From NCBI GenBank assembly GCA_902494345.1, contig CABUSV010000006.1:49208-113207 (forward strand): a stretch of 64,000 nt of DNA, written 5' to 3'. This document shows positions 7,029 through 15,747 of this stretch, piece by piece. Below the pieces are notes generated by a model that was not told the origin of the DNA, did no database searches, and saw nothing but the letters and a program-made list of their open reading frames with translations. This DNA is from an uncultured Collinsella sp. (GTDB lineage Bacteria; Actinomycetota; Coriobacteriia; Coriobacteriales; Coriobacteriaceae). The translations under genes and the position numbers were made by a program. Numbering within the stretch: position 1 is the first letter of the stretch; each line of letters opens with the position of its first letter.

Positions 7029-9710
7029 CTAGTCCTCGAGCAGGTCTTCGATAAAGCCGACGCGGTAGTTTTTGAAGATGACCTCGCCACCGTCTTGCGT
7101 GGCGTCCAGATCGACATCGCCCATGATGCCAAAATCGTGGTCGCCATCCTCGTCGGCAAAGATCTGGTGCACGTGCCATACGTGCGCGGTCTTCTCGCCG
7201 GACTCGTCAATGGAAAACATCGCGGCGCTGCGGGCATCTCCGTCGGTGAGGATCTCCTCGTGCTGCTCATGGTAGGCATCGAGCGCCTTTTGCCAGCGGA
7301 TTTCGCTCATGCCCCAGTCGTCGTCGAGCTCGCCCAGGTCGCGAACGTGCTCGCGAGCGGCAAGGGTCACGCGGCGGAAGAGCGCGTTGCGCACCAACAG
7401 CGTGCAGCCGCGGCGGTCCGCCACGACCTCGTCGATGCCCTGCGGCGGCGCGGCGTCGAGGGCTGCCGGGTTGCCGGCGTTCTCCCACTCGTCCACCAGG
7501 CTCGAGTCCACCGAGCGCACCACAAAGCCCAGCCACGAGATAATGTCGCGCAGGCGCTCGTCGCGCTTCTCGATGGGCACGGTGCGGTCGAGTGAACGGT
7601 AGGCCTCGGCTAGGTAGCGCAGCAGAATGCCCTCGGAGCGGGCGATGCCGAGCTTTTGAATGTAGCCCTTAAAATCGCTCGCGCTTTCCAGCATATCGCG
7701 CAGGACGCTCTTGGGAGAGAGCTGATAGTCGTTTGCCCAGGGCACTTCCTGGCAGTACTTGTCAAAGGCGGCGTCGAGCAAATCCTCGAGCGGCTTTTCG
7801 TACGTGACGTCTTGAATGCGCTCCAAGCGCTCCTCATACTCGACGCCGTCAGCCTTCATTTCGGCCATCGCGCGGTCGCGCGCAGCGCGCTCCTGTGCGC
7901 GCAGCACCTGCTTGGGGTCCTCGAGCGTTGCCTCGACCATCGAGATCAGATCCATGGTATAGGTCTCGCTCTCGGGATCGAGCAGCTCCAACGCGGCAAG
8001 CAAGAACGGCGAGAGCGGCTGATCGAGCGCAAAGTCCTCGGGCAGATCGACCGTCAGTGCATAGTCAATGTCTGGTGCGGCGTCAGTCGGGGCGTCGGGT
8101 GCGGGCGGCACCTCGGTGCGAACGACGACGCCGGAATCGATGAGTGTGGCGAAGATTTCATCGGCGCGAACCTCGAGCTTGGCCTTTTCCTCGGGGGTCT
8201 GCAGGCTCGTCTCGATGAGGTCGTGTACGCGGGCACGGGCGTCGCCGCCCTGCTCGACCACGCTAATCACCATGGAGTGCGTGATGCGCAGGCGCGGCTT
8301 GAGCGTCTCGGGTTGAGTCTCAATCAGGCGCTCAAAGGTCTGCTTGTTCCAGGTGACAAAGCCCTCGGGGGCCTTCTTCTTTTTAATCTTGCGGAGCTTC
8401 TTGGGGTCGTCACCCGCCTTGGCCATGAGCTTGGCGTTCTCGATCTCGTGCTCCGGGGCCTCGGCGATGACCATGCCCTCGGTATCGAAGCCCGAACGGC
8501 CGGCGCGACCGGCAATCTGATGGAACTCGCGGGCGCGCAGACGACGCATCTTGTAGCCATCGAACTTGGTGAGTGCGGTGAGGACCACGGTGTGGATGGG
8601 TACGTTGATGCCGACGCCGAGCGTATCGGTGCCGCAGATGACAGGCAGCAGGCCCTGCTGCGCCAAGCGCTCGACCAGCAGACGATAGCGCGGCAGCATA
8701 CCGGCGTGGTGCACGCCGACGCCGCAGCCAAGCAAGCGCTTGAGGATCTTGCCAAAGGCCGTCGAGAAGCTCGTGCCTTTGGCGGCTTCCTTAATGGCCT
8801 CGCGCTGCTCCTTGCTGGCGATGCCAAAATTGGCGAGCGACTGTGCCGTCGCAAGGGCGGCATCCTGGCTAAAGTGCACGATATAGAGCGGGGCCTCGCC
8901 GCGGCGCATGGCGAGCTCGACCGTGCCCTCGAGCGAGGTCGTCACGTAGTCGTAGCTCAGCGGCACGGGGCGTGGGGCGTCGACAACCAAGTCGCAAGCA
9001 GCGCCGGTGTGTTCCTCGAGTGAGGCGGCGATGGCGGTGACATCGCCGAGCGTGGCGCTCATGAGCATAAACTGCGTGTGGGGCAGGGTGAGCAGCGGCA
9101 CCTGCCAGGCCCAGCCGCGGTCGGGGTCGGCAAAGTAGTGGAACTCGTCCATGGCCACGCAGCCCACGTTGGCGCCCTCGCCCTCGCGCAGTGCATCGTT
9201 GGCAAGGATTTCGGCCGTGCAGCAGATGACGGGCGCCTTGGTATTGATATGCGTATCGCCGGTGATCATGCCGACGTTATCGCGGCCGAGTACCTGCACC
9301 AGATCGAAGAACTTTTCGCTGACCAAGGCCTTGATAGGGGCCGTGTAATAGCAACGCTTGCCCTGTGCCATGCCCATAAAGAGCATGCCCAGCGCGACGA
9401 GCGATTTACCCGATCCGGTCGGTGTGCCTAAAATGATGTGATCGCCGGCAGCCAGGTCCATGAGGGCCTCTTCTTGGTGATCCCACAGCTCAATGCCGCG
9501 ATCGCTTGTCCATTCAAAGAAGCGTTCGAAGGCTTGATCGGGCGTGAGCCATGGTTCGGGCTCACTGCCGTCCTCGGGCTCCCACCAGGTGGGGGAGAGC
9601 GCGCCGAGCGAGCCGAACTCTGCCTCGGTTCCCGTGCCGCCCGAGAATGAGCTGGCGGCCCCGGCGCCGGAGACGGTGCTGGTGGCGGTATCTGTCGTGG
9701 TCTGTGCCAT
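7029..9710 (-). CDS. DEAD/DEAH-box SF2 helicase with DUF3516 C-terminal domain
   Basis: The 893-residue protein is a Ski2-like SF2 helicase. After a low-complexity N-terminus, GTPTGSGKS (motif I) lies near residue 105 and MDEFHY (motif II) near 196. MSATLGD (motif III) and HQIAGRAGRSGFD (motif VI) complete the core. A helical DUF3516 region occupies about 560-780, and the C-terminal part is rich in Trp and acidic residues. Actinobacterial homologues are annotated as DUF3516 helicases; an RNA-processing role is likely but unproven. The start at 9710 was chosen because the upstream in-frame extension to 9881 runs into a non-coding inverted repeat. GAGAGAAAG precedes the ATG. Confidence 0.9.
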   Translation of the reverse strand: MAQTTTDTATSTVSGAGAASSFSGGTGTEAEFGSLGALSPTWWEPEDGSEPEPWLTPDQAFERFFEWTSDRGIELWDHQEEALMDLAAGDHIILGTPTGSGKSLVALGMLFMGMAQGKRCYYTAPIKALVSEKFFDLVQVLGRDNVGMITGDTHINTKAPVICCTAEILANDALREGEGANVGCVAMDEFHYFADPDRGWAWQVPLLTLPHTQFMLMSATLGDVTAIAASLEEHTGAACDLVVDAPRPVPLSYDYVTTSLEGTVELAMRRGEAPLYIVHFSQDAALATAQSLANFGIASKEQREAIKEAAKGTSFSTAFGKILKRLLGCGVGVHHAGMLPRYRLLVERLAQQGLLPVICGTDTLGVGINVPIHTVVLTALTKFDGYKMRRLRAREFHQIAGRAGRSGFDTEGMVIAEAPEHEIENAKLMAKAGDDPKKLRKIKKKKAPEGFVTWNKQTFERLIETQPETLKPRLRITHSMVISVVEQGGDARARVHDLIETSLQTPEEKAKLEVRADEIFATLIDSGVVVRTEVPPAPDAPTDAAPDIDYALTVDLPEDFALDQPLSPFLLAALELLDPESETYTMDLISMVEATLEDPKQVLRAQERAARDRAMAEMKADGVEYEERLERIQDVTYEKPLEDLLDAAFDKYCQEVPWANDYQLSPKSVLRDMLESASDFKGYIQKLGIARSEGILLRYLAEAYRSLDRTVPIEKRDERLRDIISWLGFVVRSVDSSLVDEWENAGNPAALDAAPPQGIDEVVADRRGCTLLVRNALFRRVTLAAREHVRDLGELDDDWGMSEIRWQKALDAYHEQHEEILTDGDARSAAMFSIDESGEKTAHVWHVHQIFADEDGDHDFGIMGDVDLDATQDGGEVIFKNYRVGFIEDLLED

Positions 9711-10019
9711 GTGGTTGCTTTCTCTCGCGATTGTCCGCCAACTATTATGGCGTAGCGGCGGCGCGGGGTGCCAGCGCGCGAGAAAATGCAGGAAATGGGC
9801 GTTCTGCCCAGCCGTTTGGTGCAGTTGTCGGCTAAGTGAGTAGACTTTTTGCGATGTCGCGAGCACATGGCTTTTGCGCAAGGGCTCTATCTGCGGTTTT
9901 AGTTTTCGTTATGCGGGTTGTGCTTGGCTATTGCAAAAAAGTCTACTCACTTAGGCTTGAGGGTCGTTCGCCGGCGCCTATTCGCGCTTGTTTGCCGACA
10001 CCGCGACCATCAGAGGTCC
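9711..10019. other. Gene-free interval with a large inverted repeat
   Basis: The 309-bp interval upstream of the helicase gene contains the inverted repeat at 9832-9954 and no supported gene. The helicase promoter should lie in it; I see no strong -35/-10 pair. Confidence 0.5.
9832..9954. repeat. Inverted repeat of about 20 bp flanking 80 bp, MITE-like
   Basis: CTAAGTGAGTAGACTTTTT followed by GC at 9832-9852 is repeated in inverse orientation at 9933-9954, differing only by one extra T/A in the homopolymer. The 80-bp interior is AT-richer than the surroundings and has no frame. GGCT occurs just inside the left flank and just outside the right arm, a possible 4-bp duplication if the arms are taken to begin at AAGTGAG. 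No second copy is in this window. Confidence 0.6.
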
Positions 10020-10859
10020 CTAGGACTCTTGCGGCAGGCGCTTCTTGCCTTTGCGGGCGCGGTTTCTAAAGTTCTCGACGGCCTCTTCCATGCCCAGAGG
10101 TACATAGGTGAGCTCATCGAGGTTGTCGGGCAGGTAACAGGCAAGGCTTTGCTCCTGCGCGCGGCCTGCTGCGAGCTGTTCATCGCTGGGCTGCGCACCG
10201 GGCGTGGCACAAATGCCATAGACGGCGGCACCCATCTCGCGCGTGCGGCATTCATATTCGGTCTCGGGATGCTCGGGATGGTCGCGACGAACGTCGTCGC
10301 TTACCCAAAGCGTGTCGTAGCCGGCCGCGGCAAACTGCCCCAGGGCGTAGTCGCGCAATGGCTTGCTGTCGGTTCGCAGTGTGACGGTGGCGCCGACTGC
10401 AAAGAGCGGGCGGTAGAGCATCAGATGGTCGACATGGACGAGGCGCTTTTTGGCGTACTTGGCCTTGGGCTGCGGCGTGGGAAAGTTAATGGTGATGGCA
10501 TCGAGCTCGCCTGCGGCAAATAGCTGTGGCAGCGATGCCGCGCCTCGGGGCAGCACAAGCGCATTGGGCAGCTCCTGCTCGCAGATTTTCTGCGCGGCAT
10601 AGGCGATGCAGATGGGCTCCTGGTCCATACCGATAAAGAGGGTGTTTGGCTCGTGGGCCGCGCGCTCTACAAGGTACGTTCCCTTGCCGCAGCCAAGATC
10701 CAGGTGAAGGTGTTCGAATGGCTTGCTGCCAACTGGCGCACAGGCTTCACGCCAATCTCCGGCATAGGCCTCGGGGTTCGTCTCAATCGCATCGGCGTAG
10801 CGCTCCAGGCGCTCCTCGAGCACAAAGTTCTTAGGCGTGCGAACGTGGACGGCTCCCAT
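10020..10859 (-). CDS. trmB: TrmB-family tRNA (guanine-N7)-methyltransferase-like protein
   Basis: The 279-residue Rossmann methyltransferase carries the SAM motif LDLGCGKGTYL (about residues 53-63) and FIGMDQEPICIAYAA (about 80-94), as in TrmB, which makes m7G46 in tRNA. The usual TrmB signature DPWPKxRH is replaced by INFPTPQPKAKYAKKR (about 124-139). The C-terminal ~60 residues (GAQPSDEQ... to RARKGKKR) are longer than in typical TrmB and end very basic. Either it is a divergent lineage-specific TrmB or a paralogue with another target. The ATG at 10859 has AGGAGCC nearby (CCAAGGAGCC). Confidence 0.8.
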   Translation of the reverse strand: MGAVHVRTPKNFVLEERLERYADAIETNPEAYAGDWREACAPVGSKPFEHLHLDLGCGKGTYLVERAAHEPNTLFIGMDQEPICIAYAAQKICEQELPNALVLPRGAASLPQLFAAGELDAITINFPTPQPKAKYAKKRLVHVDHLMLYRPLFAVGATVTLRTDSKPLRDYALGQFAAAGYDTLWVSDDVRRDHPEHPETEYECRTREMGAAVYGICATPGAQPSDEQLAAGRAQEQSLACYLPDNLDELTYVPLGMEEAVENFRNRARKGKKRLPQES

Positions 10860-10978
10860 GAGGCTCCTTGGTCATAAGTATGGAACGTATAGCTGCGCGT
10901 TCCGTCAATGGGTTGAAAAAGGGGTGGGCATAGTTTGCCCGAAAGACGTGGTGCGGCTCGACGGCGAGTCGTCGATGC

Positions 10979-11851
10979 CTACAGGCGCTTGAGAATCACA
11001 TAGCGGTTGAGATCGCCGCTGCGACCGTCGGCATGGAAACGCTCAAGCTCGCGCACGGGGACCTCGCCGCTCTTGTAGAACGTACGCACGCCGCGCACCA
11101 GATCGGTGATCTGCTGATCGTCAAAGTGATGGCAATAGCGGTAGGCGTGGCGGTCGTTTTGCCAGCCAATGAGGTGGTCACCGGCTTCAAACTGCGCGGA
11201 ATCGTAACCCTCAAACGGCGGGGTGAGCTCGGCGCGGGCTTCGGCGCGAACAGCCTTGCGCGCCATGCGCTCGTCGTTCATAAACTCCCAAAAGCTGATG
11301 GCGATGATGCCGCCTGGGCGCGTCTGGCGCACCAGGGCGTCGAGCACGCGTACGCGGTACTCGCACGACGGCACGTGGTGCATAAATCCAAAGCAGACCG
11401 AGATGTCGGCGAGCGGGGCGTCGAAAAGCACGTCGGGTGTCTCGGCGGGGTTGAGCTTCATGAGGGCGTCGAGCACATCGAGTTCCTGGAAGCGCAGGTT
11501 GGGAATGCGCAGGGCGTGGCCATGTGCATCGATAGCCAAATCTTGACACGAGTCGACACCATAGAACTCAAACGGGCAACTGGCATCTGCCGAGGGGTTT
11601 GCGCCGTTGACGCCCTTGGCGGCGAGTGCGCCGCCGGCGGCAAAGTTTTCGAATCGCATATTGCCGCAGGCAAGATCGAAGACGCGGACGGGATGCTCGA
11701 TCGTGGCGACGTCGAGCTGTTCGAGCGCAATGTCCATGGTGCGCACCCAGCCGGGCCACGGGGCCTGGCGCGTATCGGAAAAGGAGGCGGAGTGCTCGCG
11801 ATAGAACGTATTGTTGAGCTGGATGAGCGATGAGGCGAAATCGCGGTTCAC
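10979..11851 (-). CDS. Class I SAM-dependent methyltransferase
   Basis: The 290-residue protein has the glycine motif VFDLACGNMRFENF near residue 50, an acidic motif in FYGVDSCQDLAIDAHG, and VCFGFMHHVPSCEYRVRVLDAL, the post-motif region of Methyltransf_11/25 families. The order MHHV...LVRQTRPGGIIAISFWEF resembles Trm9/UbiE-type enzymes, but the substrate is unknown. The start is set at the GTG at 11851, which follows GGAGGGA; the ATG at 11986 would add 45 residues without similarity. It lies 119 bp upstream of trmB on the same strand. Confidence 0.82.
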   Translation of the reverse strand: MNRDFASSLIQLNNTFYREHSASFSDTRQAPWPGWVRTMDIALEQLDVATIEHPVRVFDLACGNMRFENFAAGGALAAKGVNGANPSADASCPFEFYGVDSCQDLAIDAHGHALRIPNLRFQELDVLDALMKLNPAETPDVLFDAPLADISVCFGFMHHVPSCEYRVRVLDALVRQTRPGGIIAISFWEFMNDERMARKAVRAEARAELTPPFEGYDSAQFEAGDHLIGWQNDRHAYRYCHHFDDQQITDLVRGVRTFYKSGEVPVRELERFHADGRSGDLNRYVILKRL

Positions 11852-12118
11852 GGCGCGGGACTCCCTCCGTTGGCGGTGCGGAATAAACAGTACGACCATA
11901 CTACCGTTAACGCCGCAACGGGGACAACCGAGCCGTGGGTCATTGCTTTGTTTGGACACATTTCCGCAGCTCATATGTGCCCGCAACCGCCGGTTGTCAA
12001 AAATCTCACTAGAATAGGTGGCATGCTTTTGGCGGTGGCGGATAGATTTTTAACTGTGCAAGGCGCCTTAAGAACAAAAACGGTCCGGCGGCACGGCTGG
12101 CATCACATAGGAGGAACC

Positions 12119-12841
12119 ATGAATGTAGAAACTGCGCAGCGGCTCGCCGACCTTCGTCGCAGCAAGGGTTTTAGCCAAGAAGGGCTGGCGCGAAAGCTGG
12201 GGCTGTCGCGCCAGGCAGTCAGTAAATGGGAGCGCGCGGAGAGCTCGCCCGATACCGAGAACCTAATCTCGCTCGCCAAACTCTATGGCGTGAGCCTGGA
12301 CGAGCTGCTCAATCCGAGCGACGAGATCGAGGACGATATCGAGTTTGAGAACGAGGACCGCGCCCGTCAGCGCGAGGCCGAGGCGGCAGAGCGTGCTCGC
12401 GCCCATGAGGCGGCGGCGCGCGCTACCGAGGCGGCAACGCAGGCGAGTGATGCTGCGGCCAAGGCGGCGCAGGCGGCAAGCTGGAGTGCGCAGGCCGCCA
12501 ATGCCGCTACGGCGCAGGCGACGAGTGGCACCGCGGTTGGCTCGACTCCGGTGAAGGGCCCGTTCCAGTCGTTCCCGTATTGGGCCGTGTGTTGGCTACT
12601 GTTCTTTTTGCTGATGTTCCTGTTTGGTGCCGGTCCCTTTGCCGCGCTGATCTTCTTTACGATCCCCATCTATCACTGGGTGGCGCGTGCGCTCGATGGC
12701 GATTGGGCGCGCGGGGATATCCAGGTTGGTCCGGCGTCGGTGGCGATCAAGGCCCAGGGGAAGGATGCTTCTGCGGAACCTGATGCTGACGTGGCTACCA
12801 CGACCACCGCTGAGCCATGTGCCAAAGAGGGTGACGAATGA
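12119..12841 (+). CDS. Membrane-tethered XRE-family HTH regulator
   Basis: The 240-residue protein starts with an XRE helix-turn-helix (residues 1-65: SRQAVSKWERAESSPDTENL is typical). An acidic and Ala-rich helical linker follows (about 70-140; many EAA/RAA repeats). A hydrophobic segment of about 35 residues near 150-185 (AVCWLLFFLLMFLFGAGPF then AALIFFTIPIYHW) should cross the membrane. The tail is short. The DNA-binding domain is therefore probably held at the membrane. AGGAGGAA precedes the ATG at 12119; the upstream open frame has no homologous sequence. It overlaps the next gene by 4 bp (ATGA), so the two are translationally coupled. Confidence 0.87.
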   Translation: MNVETAQRLADLRRSKGFSQEGLARKLGLSRQAVSKWERAESSPDTENLISLAKLYGVSLDELLNPSDEIEDDIEFENEDRARQREAEAAERARAHEAAARATEAATQASDAAAKAAQAASWSAQAANAATAQATSGTAVGSTPVKGPFQSFPYWAVCWLLFFLLMFLFGAGPFAALIFFTIPIYHWVARALDGDWARGDIQVGPASVAIKAQGKDASAEPDADVATTTTAEPCAKEGDE

Positions 12842-13737
12842 TGAAGATTTCGCATGAATCCAAGGTACGCCTGGGTGTTGGCATCGGAGCGTTTGTGCTC
12901 ATTGTTGGGCTTGTCTTTGGCGTTTCGCGGACATTGATTCATTTTGATGGCCCGTGGGATCTCGACGATGTTGTATCCGGCCTGTCTGGTATGGACGATG
13001 TGGTGGACGAGGGCGATCTTTTGGATGACGGTAACTATTCCGCTCGGCCTCAGCAGCTTTCGAGCGAAACCTTTGATGCCGACGCGTTCACATCGCTTGA
13101 CTTGGACGTGACGTCGGGCACGGTCGAGGTCAAACACGTCTCCGGCGGGCCAGTGCGCGTGATTGAAAGCGGTCGCGTGGCAACGGGGACCGTTGCCTTC
13201 GATGCGGCAACCCAGAACCTGGCCGAAATCAAGGGTTCTACGCTCAAGATTCGCCAGTTCGATTGCGATGACGAGCGCGCCATTGACCGCACGGTTACCG
13301 TCGAACTGCCGCGCGATGTTGCCGATAACATGGTGGGCATCACAGCGAATGTAGGATCGGGTGATCTGACGGTCGCGGGCATTGCGTGTCATGACCTCAA
13401 CCTGACTCTGGACTCGGGAGACGTTGAGTTTACGGGCACCGTGACCGATACCCTGAATGCCGAGGTCGGTTCGGGCGATGTGACGTTCGAGCTCTACCAG
13501 GCCCCCGCGAAGTCGATGGATGTGAGCGTGGGCTCGGGCGACGTGGAGATGACGGTTCCGAACTCTACGGGCTTTAAAGCGATCCTCACCTTGGGCAGTG
13601 GCGACTTCGAGAGCGATTTCCTTCCGCTTGGCTACGACGGCGAGACCATTTTGAATCTTGAATTCGATAACGGCGATAAGTCTGCCACGTATCGTTTTGA
13701 GGTCGGTTCGGGCGACATGTCGTTTGATCCGGAATGA
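12838..13737 (+). CDS. DUF4097-family beta-repeat envelope protein
   Basis: The 299-residue protein has one N-terminal membrane helix (about residues 10-30) and an acidic stretch, then a DUF4097-type repeat region predicted to form a beta-helix outside the membrane. Short repeats with the core SGD recur: VGSGDL, LDSGDV, VGSGDV, VGSGDV, LGSGDF and VGSGDM between about 165 and 295, spaced about 18-25 residues. The family often accompanies PadR or XRE regulators and PspC-like proteins in envelope-stress loci. Coupling to the membrane-tethered HTH protein suggests a sensor/regulator pair, which is inference. Confidence 0.85.
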   Translation: MMKISHESKVRLGVGIGAFVLIVGLVFGVSRTLIHFDGPWDLDDVVSGLSGMDDVVDEGDLLDDGNYSARPQQLSSETFDADAFTSLDLDVTSGTVEVKHVSGGPVRVIESGRVATGTVAFDAATQNLAEIKGSTLKIRQFDCDDERAIDRTVTVELPRDVADNMVGITANVGSGDLTVAGIACHDLNLTLDSGDVEFTGTVTDTLNAEVGSGDVTFELYQAPAKSMDVSVGSGDVEMTVPNSTGFKAILTLGSGDFESDFLPLGYDGETILNLEFDNGDKSATYRFEVGSGDMSFDPE

Positions 13738-13787
13738 TGACTGCGGGCTGGTCCGCAAGCATAGATGCTTAGACGCGCTGTTTGATG

Positions 13788-13825
13788 AAGGCGCCGAAGC
13801 CGAGATCGGCTCCGGCGCCTTTGCC
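13788..13825 (+). terminator. Terminator after the HTH/DUF4097 operon
   Basis: AAGGCGCCG with an inner AGCCGA arm pairs with TCGGCT and CGGCGCCTT (13788-13821, one A/C mismatch), followed by a T-rich run. It ends 19 bp before the elp3 start. Confidence 0.75.
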
Positions 13826-13839
13826 TTTACAATGGGGTC

Positions 13840-15747
13840 ATGGAACAGATTATTTTGAACATACTCGAGGCTCTGCGTCGCGGTGAGACCGTGGACGACA
13901 AGGTGCTCGTCAAATTGATACATGCCGAGGCGCGCCGTGAGGGTGCCGACAAGCGCGATTTGGCTAAGCGTCGCCTGCTGCCGTTTTACCAGCGGGTGAA
14001 GCGCGAGGAGCCGGCTCGTTGGACGGCATGGAATGTCGACGCCGAGCTAGAGCGTCAACTGCTGCAGGTGCTACGCATGAAGCCTCGTCGCACGGCTTCG
14101 GGCGTGGCGACCATTACCGTCATCACCAAGCCCTGGCCGTGCTCGGGCGATTGCCTGTTTTGCCCCAACGACCTGCGCATGCCCAAAAGCTATTTACATG
14201 CTGAGCCCGCGTGCGCCCGTGCGGAGCAAAACTGCTTCGATCCGTATCTGCAGGTGAGTGCCCGTTTGACGGCGCTTTCGCAGATGGGACATGCGACCGA
14301 TAAGATCGAGCTCATTGTGCTTGGCGGTACCTGGAGCGACTATCCGGAAGGCTATCAGACATGGTTTATGTCGGAGCTCTTCCGTGCGCTCAATGACGAT
14401 GCCGTCGCCGGCGTGGCGGCAAACCCCATGTTGGCGCGTCCGGGCATCAGCCGTGCCGAGGCAGGGCGCCTGCTCGATGACGCTCCCGCCGATGCGCTGC
14501 CGCCGGTGGTGGCGGAACGTCGCGAGCGCTATCGGGCTGCCGGCATTGCGACAGACGAGGCCGAGCTTGCTGCCGGCGTTGTCGACGAACAGGAGCGTGT
14601 GGATGCTGCCGTGGGCGGCTATAACCGCGCGGTGCGTCGTCTGTACGGCCCCGGCACGCCGTGGGGCGAGGTCGCCGAGTGGCAGACGGCCACGATGGAG
14701 GAGCTTGAGCGCCAACAGCGCATCAACGAGACGGCGAAGCATCGCGTGGTGGGGCTCGTTATCGAGACGCGTCCCGATGCCGTGGCGCCACAGGCCCTCA
14801 CGCTCATCCGCCGCCTGGGTTGCACCAAGATTCAGATGGGCATCCAGAGCCTCGACCAGCATTTGCTCGATATCAACGAGCGTCGCATTTCGGTGGCGCA
14901 GATCGAGCGGGCGTTTTCGCTTGCGCGCCTGTTTGGCTTTAAGATTCACGCGCATTTTATGCTCAACTTGCTGGGCGCCACGCCCGAAGGGGACAAGCGC
15001 GACTACGAGCGCTTTATGACCGAGGGGGCCTTTATGCCCGACGAGGTCAAGGTCTACCCGTGTGCGCTCATCGAGGGCTCGCGTCTGGTGGGCTGCTATG
15101 AGCGCGGCGAGTGGCGTCCCTATACCGAGGAAGAGCTGCTCGATGTGTTAGCCGACGACATCGTGGTGACGCCGGCGTTCTGCCGTATCAGTCGCATGAT
15201 CCGCGACTTTAGTTCCGACGACATTATGGTGGGCAACAAGAAGCCCAACCTGCGTCAGCTCGTCGAGAATCGCTTGGCGGCTCGTGGAGAAGGCGCAGTG
15301 GTGCGCGAGATTCGCTATCGCGAGATCAGTACCGCGGGTGCCGACTTGGATGAGCTTTCTCTTGATGAGGAAGTGGCGTACGAGACGCCGGTGACTTACG
15401 AGCGCTTTTTGCAGTGGGTGACGCCGCGGGGCAAGATCGCGGGCTTTTTGCGGTTGTCACTGCCCGACCATTCGTTTGTTGCCGCGCATGCGGACGAGTT
15501 GCCGACGACGCCGGACGAGGCGATGATTCGCGAGGTACACGTGTATGGCATGGCGGCACGCGTGGGCGACCAGGGCCAGGCGGCGCAGCATCACGGGTTG
15601 GGGCGTTTGCTCGTAGAGCGTGCGTGCGAGATTGCCCGGGATGCGGGTTATGCGCGTATCAACGTGATTAGCGCGATTGGCACACGCGAGTACTATCGCC
15701 ATCTTGGATTTTATGACCATGGCCTTTATCTGCAAAAGGAGCTCTAG
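13840..15747 (+). CDS. Elp3-type tRNA U34 modification enzyme (radical SAM plus GNAT)
   Basis: The 635-residue protein combines a radical SAM core with a C-terminal acetyltransferase, the Elp3 layout. PCSGDCLFCPND (about residues 104-115) supplies the Fe-S cysteines, and the TIM-barrel region includes GLVIETRPDAV and KIQMGIQSLDQHLLDI. The GNAT domain (about 535-635) has QHHGLGRLLVERACEIA for acetyl-CoA and ends ISAIGTREYYRHLGFY, as in Elp3. In known Elp3 enzymes the product is cm5U34 in tRNA. The ATG at 13840 has TGGGGT upstream. Its stop codon abuts the next ATG. Confidence 0.93.
   Translation: MEQIILNILEALRRGETVDDKVLVKLIHAEARREGADKRDLAKRRLLPFYQRVKREEPARWTAWNVDAELERQLLQVLRMKPRRTASGVATITVITKPWPCSGDCLFCPNDLRMPKSYLHAEPACARAEQNCFDPYLQVSARLTALSQMGHATDKIELIVLGGTWSDYPEGYQTWFMSELFRALNDDAVAGVAANPMLARPGISRAEAGRLLDDAPADALPPVVAERRERYRAAGIATDEAELAAGVVDEQERVDAAVGGYNRAVRRLYGPGTPWGEVAEWQTATMEELERQQRINETAKHRVVGLVIETRPDAVAPQALTLIRRLGCTKIQMGIQSLDQHLLDINERRISVAQIERAFSLARLFGFKIHAHFMLNLLGATPEGDKRDYERFMTEGAFMPDEVKVYPCALIEGSRLVGCYERGEWRPYTEEELLDVLADDIVVTPAFCRISRMIRDFSSDDIMVGNKKPNLRQLVENRLAARGEGAVVREIRYREISTAGADLDELSLDEEVAYETPVTYERFLQWVTPRGKIAGFLRLSLPDHSFVAAHADELPTTPDEAMIREVHVYGMAARVGDQGQAAQHHGLGRLLVERACEIARDAGYARINVISAIGTREYYRHLGFYDHGLYLQKEL

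Noticed and set aside
7656..9023. A 455-codon plus-strand frame.
   Set aside because: It is antisense to the DUF3516 helicase gene and has no recognisable motif.
12673..13923. A 416-codon minus-strand frame.
   Set aside because: It is antisense to the HTH and DUF4097 genes and crosses the terminator at 13788.
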